Source of the DNA: JAFDZV01 sp966128725
Lineage (GTDB): Bacteria; Bacteroidota; Ignavibacteria; OLB7
Assembly: GCA_966128725.1 (NCBI GenBank)
Contig: CBHYLN010000093.1
Location: 1 to 20,352 of the forward strand
DNA: 20,352 nucleotides
Direction of reading: 5' to 3'
Notes under the pieces: model-generated
What the model saw: only the letters and a program-made list of their open reading frames with translations
What the model was told of the DNA's origin: nothing
Database searches by the model: none
Made by a program: the position numbers and the translations under genes
Shown: piece by piece, positions 9,414 through 15,414 of the stretch
Position numbering within the stretch: position 1 is the stretch's first letter
How the letters are laid out: every line of letters starts with the position of its first letter

Positions 9414-9812
9414 TCAGCATGCGCCGGGGGCCATCGAAACCGTGATCGCCACGGTGTTCAGCACGGGTGTGCCCACCGTGATGGTAAGGCAGCCGCACGG
9501 TGTGTCGAACTTCCGGGTCTGGCCCGGGGCAATCAACTGATTGTTGAACAACATGCCGCGGAACGCGCCCGCGTCTAACATGCAGCACAGCGCCCCGCTG
9601 GAGCTGCCATTGGTGACACAGATCGCGGTGCAATTGCCGTTGTCCCACGATGGGGTCAGGCAAAGCGGCGAACACGCCCCCAGTCCCGATACCGTGAAGT
9701 TCCCTTCGCACTGCGCCAACGCGCGTGTTGAGCCCGTTGCAAAAACCACCATGGCAACCACCGCCGCCAGAGCCCACGCACATGCGCGCGGGCGTGTACA
9801 TCCATTGGACAT
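9414..9812 (-). CDS. Small secreted Cys-rich protein A
   Basis: The protein is 132 residues. The start at 9812 is fixed by a strong Shine-Dalgarno (AGGAGG on the minus strand, 9822-9817) four bases upstream. The signal peptide is residues 1-33 with core ALAAVVAMVVFATG, cleaved at ALA|Q34. The mature ~99-residue protein has ten Cys, including an adjacent pair in GALCCMLDAG and a PCGC motif, and reads as a Thr/Val-rich beta protein (CGCLTITVG, VAITVS). It is an extracellular or periplasmic disulfide-bonded protein of unknown function; I recognise no enzyme motif. It is a distant relative of protein B immediately upstream on the same strand: both have Ala-Trp at residues 12-13 of the signal peptide, scattered Cys pairs and a terminal CxxxxI.I pattern, and they share a duplicated 5' leader. 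Spacing and the intervening hairpin suggest separate but co-regulated transcripts. Confidence 0.8.
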   Translation of the reverse strand: MSNGCTRPRACAWALAAVVAMVVFATGSTRALAQCEGNFTVSGLGACSPLCLTPSWDNGNCTAICVTNGSSSGALCCMLDAGAFRGMLFNNQLIAPGQTRKFDTPCGCLTITVGTPVLNTVAITVSMAPGAC

Positions 9813-10012
9813 ACGTCCTCCTGTGAATTAGGAATGAAACGATTGAATGTGTTGCGGATGGGAGGTGCGCCGGATCGATGAGAATCTCCAGCCGTGTTCG
9901 GATGAGCACCTGGAGCGTTCTCGAACCTCAATCCGGCGACAAAGGTATGGGGTGGTTCGCCGCCGTACGAGTACATCTTCGTGTACTCCTCGCGGCGGGT
10001 ACCCTGCCGGGC
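9813..10012 (-). repeat. Duplicated 5' leader, copy A
   Basis: The sequence immediately upstream of protein A matches that upstream of protein B at 10559-10758. By hand alignment the first ~67 bases from the start codon agree at about 54 positions with one gap, including the Shine-Dalgarno, GAATGTGTTG and GCGCCGGAT. Weaker similarity continues to about 10012. The distal part translates on the minus strand to a peptide (Y at 9985 to F at 9923) that matches copy B at 11 of 21 residues. It is either a shared promoter/leader or the remnant of a duplicated upstream reading frame. Confidence 0.75.
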
Positions 10013-10045
10013 GACCTGCGCGGAGCATGGGCCAGGCGCATATAG

Positions 10046-10079
10046 CGCCAGGGGCACACCAACCGGCGTGCCCCTGGCG
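10046..10079 (-). terminator. Strong hairpin downstream of protein B gene
   Basis: CGCCAGGGGCAC (10046-10057) and GTGCCCCTGGCG (10068-10079) form a perfect 12-bp GC-rich stem with a 10-base loop, 33 bases past the stop of the 10112-10558 gene. No T run follows. A second short stem, AGCATT/AATGCT, lies at 10082-10099. The position supports transcription termination between the two paralogous secreted-protein genes. Confidence 0.55.
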
Positions 10080-10111
10080 GCAGCATTAACAGGAATGCTC
10101 GCGGCGTGTGA

Positions 10112-10558
10112 TTACGGTTCGCACGGCGATGTACCGTCGTTCGAAATGCGGATCTCGATGCATCCGTCGCCGTTGACGATTGCGTTCACGCACAGCCGGC
10201 CGCACGTGGCATTTACCGGCAGATATCCCGGCGAACCGGCCAGCGTCAGCGTGGTGGCGCCGCCATCCAGCGATACCCAGTTGAAGTTCTGGTTGGGCGG
10301 GCAGTTCGGCACCGTATACGTGCTGCGGCCCGTTGTGCTCTTCGTGTCGTTCTGCGTGGTAACCGTGGGCGGCCCCCAGTTGGTGGTGATCGTCAGCGGC
10401 AGGCAGTTGGTGTTGATAGTGTTGGCAACGGTCACCTGAAATGTGCAGCACGAATTGTTCTGCGCCCGGGCCGGCGCGGCGAACGCCACTGCGAACCCCA
10501 GCAGCGCAAGGCCCAGCCCCCACGCGGATACGCGCGATTGTGTACGTCGAGTGGACAT
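10112..10558 (-). CDS. Small secreted Cys-rich protein B
   Basis: The protein is 148 residues. The start at 10558 is supported by GGAGG (10567-10563 on the minus strand) four bases upstream. The signal peptide is residues 1-32 with a twin-Arg-containing n-region (MSTRRTQSR) and hydrophobic core GLGLALLGFAVAFAA, cleaved at ARA|Q33. The RR is not in a Tat consensus, so Sec export is assumed. The mature ~116-residue protein has eight Cys (NNSCC near the N terminus, CGRLC, DGC, SPCEP) and many Thr/Asn/Val, suggesting a disulfide-bonded beta protein. Function is not recognised. It is paralogous to protein A by leader, signal peptide and Cys placement, but the mature sequences have diverged strongly. 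The next gene upstream (10927) is divergent, so the 368-base gap should hold its promoter. Confidence 0.8.
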   Translation of the reverse strand: MSTRRTQSRVSAWGLGLALLGFAVAFAAPARAQNNSCCTFQVTVANTINTNCLPLTITTNWGPPTVTTQNDTKSTTGRSTYTVPNCPPNQNFNWVSLDGGATTLTLAGSPGYLPVNATCGRLCVNAIVNGDGCIEIRISNDGTSPCEP

Positions 10559-10758
10559 ACATCCTCCGTTGATTTGGAATGAAAGAACCGAATGTGTTGT
10601 GGACCGGAGGCGCGCCGGATTGAACCGGGCAGCCCGTGATGATCATCCGATCACCGCCGGCGGCCCGAACTCCAATCCAACGCCGAACCTATGGGGTGCC
10701 TGGTTGCCATACAAGTACATGGTGAGGTACCCCGGTGGCAGGAGTCGGAACGTCAAAC
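10559..10758 (-). repeat. Duplicated 5' leader, copy B
   Basis: This is the partner of the 9813-10012 copy: same order of Shine-Dalgarno, GAATGTGTTG and GCGCCGGAT, then a peptide-coding stretch. On the minus strand the frame 10852-10643 encodes a 69-residue peptide ending in a segment (Y at 10729 to F at 10667) with MYLYG, APH and GVGLEF. It stops at 10643, 85 bases before the protein B start. The GLxF ending resembles a final outer-membrane beta strand, which is speculative. Confidence 0.7.
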
Positions 10759-10926
10759 GTAGTCTCTGTATGCCAGCGATGCCAATAAGTATCACAGCAT
10801 TCGTATCACCAAGCCCAATATCGCATTCGTGTGCGATGGCGGAGCGTATCATGGCCGCCGTACTTTCGCGCCGTCACATCAACCCTCGGTGTGCGATTGT
10901 ACTCCTATCATTCTTTCGGGACTGCC
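10559..10926. other. 368-base divergent intergenic region
   Basis: It lies between protein B (-) and the secreted unknown (+). It contains leader copy B and the 69-residue minus-strand frame 10852-10643 described there; I found no Shine-Dalgarno for that frame and do not call it a gene. I could not identify a convincing Bacteroidota promoter (TTG / TAnnTTTG) for either direction. Bases ~10760-10926 hold nothing else I can support. Confidence 0.5.
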
Positions 10927-11811
10927 ATGATTTACCATGCAAAACCCTTGGGCGTTGCTGTTAACGCCCGCGAATCACTGTTTGCAATTGTACTTGTCAT
11001 CATTGCCATCGCGTTCGCCTCGGTTACCGCCCGCTCCCAACCCACCCCGCGCACCCGTGATCTTGCCGTATTGGCCGTAGGCCGCATCAACCCCGATTGC
11101 TGGCCCGACACCGTGTTCGGCGCGCCGGATGCCGCCTACAATTACCTGCCCCGCTATATCGCCTGGGGCCAGGCACCCAGCACCCGCGCGCGCAACGACC
11201 GCGAACGCGACTCGTTGGCCGGCTGCGCAAGCCGCACCAGCGCCGGCCGCCGGACACGGCGTACCGAGCTGCGATTTCCACGCTGGGAGAACCTTGCCGG
11301 TTCGGTCACCATCGCGCCTGTCAACCGCTCCGACGATTACCTGGACCTGCTCATTACCCTGCACGGTACCGTGCCCGCGATCGGGCGCGACCAACGCACC
11401 GAGCATGATTCGCTGATAACAATGGTGCTCTTTGGGCAATCGGGCCTTGATTCGGCGGCGGTGATCGATCTGGACGGCGTTCGCGGCCTGCATCGTGGTT
11501 CGGTTACCGTGCTGGAGCTACGGCCGAACGCCGAGCTGCGCGACCCACGGCGTCGCGACATGACCGGGCGCACATCGTGGGAACTGGCCCCGGTGGACGT
11601 GACGTTCCCCGATGCCGACACAGCCGCTCCACGCGCGGGCGGCACACCAGATGACCATGCCGGCCCGGCGCTGAACGATCTGTACCCATCCAACGCGCCG
11701 GAACGCTCCGTCGCGCCGGACAATCGGCCGGCACCGGAACACATACCGGTTGCCCGGCCCGATGGTGATACCCCGACCGAACCCGCCGCGCATGCCGAAC
11801 CGCGTGACTGA
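10927..11811 (+). CDS. Secreted protein of unknown function
   Basis: The protein is 294 residues. ATG 10927 is chosen over the in-frame GTG 10831 because the signal peptide starts here: n-region with Lys and Arg, core LFAIVLVIIAIAFASV, cleavage at ARS|Q38. The longer version would bury it behind 32 residues. The mature part opens with DLAVLAVGRINPDCWPDT and YNYLPRYIAWGQ. It then has a central beta-rich region (WENLAGSVTIAP, DYLDLLITLHGTV, MVLFGQSGLDSAAVIDLDGV) and ends in a disordered Pro/Ala/Asp-rich tail of ~75 residues. I vaguely recall similar 'PDCWPDT...YLP..I.WG' domains in Kapabacteria-like secreted proteins, where a sorting domain follows; none is seen here. No catalytic motif. No clear ribosome binding site. 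Function unknown. Confidence 0.75.
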   Translation: MIYHAKPLGVAVNARESLFAIVLVIIAIAFASVTARSQPTPRTRDLAVLAVGRINPDCWPDTVFGAPDAAYNYLPRYIAWGQAPSTRARNDRERDSLAGCASRTSAGRRTRRTELRFPRWENLAGSVTIAPVNRSDDYLDLLITLHGTVPAIGRDQRTEHDSLITMVLFGQSGLDSAAVIDLDGVRGLHRGSVTVLELRPNAELRDPRRRDMTGRTSWELAPVDVTFPDADTAAPRAGGTPDDHAGPALNDLYPSNAPERSVAPDNRPAPEHIPVARPDGDTPTEPAAHAEPRD

Positions 11812-11875
11812 ACACCAACAGCCGCGCAACGCCGACCCTTGCTTGAACAACTGCAATACTCATTATTGATTCCTG

Positions 11876-11881
11876 AAGGAG
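11876..11881 (+). promoter_or_regulatory. Ribosome binding site of the 75-residue orphan gene
   Basis: AAGGAG, six bases before ATG 11888. It is one of the few clear Shine-Dalgarno sites on the plus strand of this window and is the main support for the small gene. Confidence 0.7.
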
Positions 11882-11887
11882 CATACA

Positions 11888-12115
11888 ATGCCTACCCATA
11901 TGCCTGTCCTTGTCGATTTCTGGTGCATTGGCGATAACCCCGGCATGCCGCTGGAAGACGCCTGGAGCACACTTGCCACGCTCTACGCCACCGACGACAC
12001 GCAGCCGATCGTTATCAAGCGTCCGGAACACACCCTTACCTACGTTCCCGATCACAAGGAACAGCGGATTACGCTGGAGATCACCAGCACCATCGACGGC
12101 GCTTCAACGGTGTAA
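11888..12115 (+). CDS. 75-residue orphan protein
   Basis: It starts MPTHMPVLVDFWCIGDNPGM and ends at TAA 12113-12115. A good Shine-Dalgarno (AAGGAG) six bases upstream fixes the start. It is acidic, has no signal peptide or membrane segment, and has one Cys. The second half (KRPEHTLTYVPDHKEQRITL) looks like two beta strands. It lies 76 bases after the secreted unknown and 182 bases before RHS2, same strand. No family is recognised. A small cytosolic protein next to a toxin gene could be an orphan immunity protein or a chaperone, but nothing in the sequence shows that. Confidence 0.6.
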   Translation: MPTHMPVLVDFWCIGDNPGMPLEDAWSTLATLYATDDTQPIVIKRPEHTLTYVPDHKEQRITLEITSTIDGASTV

Positions 12116-12204
12116 TCAACACACGTACCGCACGCTGGTTTGCCGGTGCCGGTTTGCCAGTGCCAGTGTCCCCGGCGTTGGTTCACTCGGTGCTGGTCCA
12201 TGAA

Positions 12205-12235
12205 CGGCGCTCGCTCGACGATTGAGCGGGCGCCG
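12205..12235 (+). terminator. Strong hairpin upstream of RHS2
   Basis: CGGCGCTCGCTC (12205-12216), a seven-base loop GACGATT and GAGCGGGCGCCG (12224-12235) form a 12-bp stem with one G-U pair. It lies 90 bases after the 75-residue gene and 63 bases before the RHS2 start. No U run follows. Instead there is a pyrimidine-rich tract with three CGTTCT units (12263, 12271, 12281). Termination of the upstream unit is most likely; a 5' leader structure of RHS2 is the alternative. Confidence 0.5.
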
Positions 12236-12297
12236 GTGGGCCGGATTCCCTCCATCGCTCGACGTTCTCGCGTTCTTCCACGTTCTTCTTCTATCCC

Positions 12298-15200
12298 ATG
12301 AACGAAATTCTTCGTGGCCACGCCGTGACGGCGGGGCCGGTGTTTGCCGTTTCCCGTTCCGTGTCTCGTGTCGTGCCTTTCCGTGTGATGTTGCCCGTAC
12401 TGGCATGCGCCGTGATGTGCGCGCTGGCATGCGCAACCGCCGCGCGCGCGCAATTCAGCGCCGGCGGTGCATGCCAGGCAAAGGCCGCCGATCTGTACGA
12501 CGAGCGGGGATTCCTCAACAACAAAGCCCTTACGATTGACGGCGCGCTCGCCGTATCCAACAGCAACGGCAACGTAAGCTACACCTTCCCGCTGGGCGCT
12601 ACCCTGGTATCCGGGCGCACGGTGGATGTGTCGCTTACCTACTGCGGCAGCGTGCCGTTTGTGGCCTACAAGGAATACGCTTCCGGCAACGTGTACGAGC
12701 CGTTCGCGCGGTGGTCACGCTTCAATCAAAACCGGCCCGCGTGGATCATCTCCACCATGGGGTTCGCCGTGCAGATCCTGGGCACGAACACCATGTTCCA
12801 CTGCGACCCGGCACGGTTCAACGACCCGACCCGCGCCGATTACGACGACCGCGATATGATCTGGTTGGCCGAGGGAGCGGAGGTGTGCTCCCGCGCCGAG
12901 GATCTGATTAACGTTACCTCGAACCAATCGGAGCGGGGATACACCGATGTGATTTCCCTGATGCGCGCCGATGGTTCCGTGTTGCGGCTGTACAACCGCC
13001 GGCCCTACATCGCCGCCGCCGCGCTTGCCGAGCGCGCCGACCTGTTCACCGGGTACTATGTGTCCAATGCCGCCAACGATCGCGCCTACGGCATCGTCGG
13101 CTACGACAGCACAATCTGGCAGGATTGGGCGCGACGGTTCGCCAAAGGCGTTGTAACGCCCACCTTTCCGTACATCCCGCGTGTGTTGCACTACTTCGAT
13201 GGCAATGGTCTGGAGTACGTGTTCCGCGAACGCGTTGCCGCCTACGGCGCGCCGAGCTACCGGGGTTCGGGGCTTGCCATCCCCACACGGTTCGGCGGCA
13301 TGAAGGCACAGCCGACAGTGTTCTATCTGGAGGAAGTCCACTCCAATGACGGCCCCGTCATTCGCGCCATCGGCCGGTCGCGGCACCTGGATGAACGGCA
13401 GGTTATCACTTTGAACCAGGGCAACATCTACGACCCGCTATTCACCTGGGAAATCGATACCACTGTGGGCCGTGCGCTGGTGACGGACATCAACGATGTT
13501 CACATCACCTACGGCGATGTGGGCCTTACCGTGGAAGCCGCCGGCCGCACCAGCGTTGTACAAATGGGCCAGTTCCAGACCAGCGGCAACGCGCCGGTCA
13601 GCACAACGTGGATGCCACTGGCAACACGCGGGTATTTCACGAGCACGGCGAAGAACCTTGCCACCAAAACCGAAACCGGCCCGGGCGCGTCGGCCCTGTA
13701 CGAAGGGTACCTGGGGTATGTCACACGGATTACCGATGCCGAAGGCCGTGCGACAACCTTTGAATACGAACCCTACACCCGCATGTTCAAAAATTTCGGG
13801 TTCCCGATCGCCGATCTTCCGGGCGTGGATGTGACGCTGACCGCGCGCAACCTGCGATTGACGGCCGTGACCGAGCCGTATGCCAGAACCACCATCGCCT
13901 ACACACGCGGCGATATCGCCAGCAGCGGCGACCTGGTGCGCGAGGACAACGTGCGCGCCGGCACCATCCGCTACAACACGCCCACGGCCGATGACCCCTT
14001 CCTTCGTACCAATGTGGCCAGCGTAATCCGTCGGTTCGATCGCGCCGGCGCGCCGCTGACCGAAACCCGCTACGAGTACCGGTATTCCAATACCGATGGA
14101 TTCTGGCAGGGCACCGTTGCCGTACGCGACAAGGTCACCGACTCGGTGACCACCACCGTGTACGATTACCGCGTGCACACCATCGCCGACTCGTTCCACC
14201 TGGCCGTTGAATCCGCGCCGCGTTTCACCGAGCTGCACACGGTGACCACCACGGCGGCGGGGGTCACCAGCACACAGACGACGGACTACCAGACCTTGGG
14301 CTCGCCGTACGTGTGGCTGCCAACCAGCGAGGAAACCACAGTCGCCGGCATCCGCACGGGGAAGCGCACGTACAGCTACAGCTTTGATACCCTGCGCCAC
14401 TACGGCGGCAACGACACCCTTACGCAAAATTTCGGGCTGGAAGTGCGCCGCGCGGTGGGCCGCACGCTGGACCCCGCCACGCTTGCGGTGGTCCGGATCG
14501 ACACGACCGACTACACCGCGCTGCTGCCGGTGGATACCAGTTTGATAAGGCTGGATACGTTGCTGGACAAGTTTGCCACGTACCGCAACTATAAAGCAGC
14601 GCTGGACTCCGGGGCCATCCATGGATTCTGGGAGGAGTGGATGACCAACCCGCGCGTGGCGGTGTTTACGCTGGACTCGGCCAGCGAGCGCACCATACTA
14701 CCGCCGCAGTACGGCATGGTGCGCCGTCGCGTGATTGCCGACAGCCTCGGCACTGTTGTTGCCGGCCAGTCATTCGGGTATACCGCCATGGCGCCTGGCG
14801 GGCACTACCTGAACGATTTCTATTACCGTGGCCGGCCGGAACGCGATACGCTGATTGGCGCTGGCGGCGCGATACGGCTGGGGCCGGTGACCACGTACAC
14901 GCGCGGCATGGGCCTGAATGTTCCGGAGACCTACACGGCCGCCAACGGTGCCACTAGCAAGCTGGCTTATGGCTCGTACTCCTCTCCCAAGCTGCGTGTT
15001 GGTGGAGGATACTTCGCGCATGCGCGCATCCTGTACAACGATGGCGTTATCCGCGACAGCGTGTTGCCCCATGCCGGGGCGTTCTCCATCCTGTACAACC
15101 AACCGATGGCCACCGAGCGCCGCGTGCGCCGTTACGACGCGGCCACCGGGGCGTTGACAGTTGACACATTGCTGGCGCTTTCGGGCTACACCTTTCACGG

Positions 15201-15414
15201 GCGGCCATCGGTCACCGTGGACCCCTCGGGCGTGGTGACCCTGTATGACTACGACCGCGCGCGGGCGACTGCGCGCCATGCGTGCCGCCGGCGACGTGGC
15301 CCGCCGCGATACCGTGGACACCGCCCGCTATCACGGCACCGAACGCATCGCGGCGGTGGGCACCACCATGCATCGGTATCGTATCGATACGGTGGATTGC
15401 GGCGACGGCAATGA
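12298..15414 (+). CDS. RHS2, 5' portion: secreted Rhs/YD-repeat protein, interrupted by frameshift
   Basis: ATG 12298 gives an n-region with several Arg (SRSVSRVVPFRV) before a hydrophobic core MLPVLACAVMCALACA and cleavage at ARA|Q52. Starting at ATG 12388 would leave no positive n-region, so 12298 is kept although no Shine-Dalgarno is visible. The mature N terminus has NGNVSYTFPLGATLVSGRTVDVSLTYCGSV-type beta sequence and RPAWIISTMGFAVQ. These are followed by shell-type strands (GLEYVFRERV, ITDAEGRATTFEYEPYTR, ETRYEYRYSN). Normal coding runs to YDYDRA at about 15261. The following ~50 residues of this frame (to TGA 15412-15414) are Arg/His-rich junk, while the +1 frame continues the protein perfectly. 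Read together with the 3' part, this is one ~2,429-residue protein like RHS1 in size but with an unrelated N-terminal half. Confidence 0.85.
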   Translation: MNEILRGHAVTAGPVFAVSRSVSRVVPFRVMLPVLACAVMCALACATAARAQFSAGGACQAKAADLYDERGFLNNKALTIDGALAVSNSNGNVSYTFPLGATLVSGRTVDVSLTYCGSVPFVAYKEYASGNVYEPFARWSRFNQNRPAWIISTMGFAVQILGTNTMFHCDPARFNDPTRADYDDRDMIWLAEGAEVCSRAEDLINVTSNQSERGYTDVISLMRADGSVLRLYNRRPYIAAAALAERADLFTGYYVSNAANDRAYGIVGYDSTIWQDWARRFAKGVVTPTFPYIPRVLHYFDGNGLEYVFRERVAAYGAPSYRGSGLAIPTRFGGMKAQPTVFYLEEVHSNDGPVIRAIGRSRHLDERQVITLNQGNIYDPLFTWEIDTTVGRALVTDINDVHITYGDVGLTVEAAGRTSVVQMGQFQTSGNAPVSTTWMPLATRGYFTSTAKNLATKTETGPGASALYEGYLGYVTRITDAEGRATTFEYEPYTRMFKNFGFPIADLPGVDVTLTARNLRLTAVTEPYARTTIAYTRGDIASSGDLVREDNVRAGTIRYNTPTADDPFLRTNVASVIRRFDRAGAPLTETRYEYRYSNTDGFWQGTVAVRDKVTDSVTTTVYDYRVHTIADSFHLAVESAPRFTELHTVTTTAAGVTSTQTTDYQTLGSPYVWLPTSEETTVAGIRTGKRTYSYSFDTLRHYGGNDTLTQNFGLEVRRAVGRTLDPATLAVVRIDTTDYTALLPVDTSLIRLDTLLDKFATYRNYKAALDSGAIHGFWEEWMTNPRVAVFTLDSASERTILPPQYGMVRRRVIADSLGTVVAGQSFGYTAMAPGGHYLNDFYYRGRPERDTLIGAGGAIRLGPVTTYTRGMGLNVPETYTAANGATSKLAYGSYSSPKLRVGGGYFAHARILYNDGVIRDSVLPHAGAFSILYNQPMATERRVRRYDAATGALTVDTLLALSGYTFHGRPSVTVDPSGVVTLYDYDRARATARHACRRRRGPPRYRGHRPLSRHRTHRGGGHHHASVSYRYGGLRRRQ

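Noticed and set aside
9157..9540. Plus-strand open frame of 127 codons after RHS1, in the position of an immunity gene
   Set aside because: It overlaps the RHS1 3' end and the convergent Cys-rich gene, runs through two hairpins, is His/Arg/Thr-rich with no ribosome binding site, and looks non-coding.
10443..10964. Plus-strand open frame of 173 codons across the protein B start and divergent region
   Set aside because: Antisense to the signal peptide and Shine-Dalgarno of protein B, which are convincing. The translation has no domain-like features.
12241..12297. Three CGTTCT units upstream of RHS2 as a direct-repeat operator
   Set aside because: The units are short and irregular (8- and 10-base spacing) within a pyrimidine-rich tract. 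They are mentioned only as context for the hairpin.
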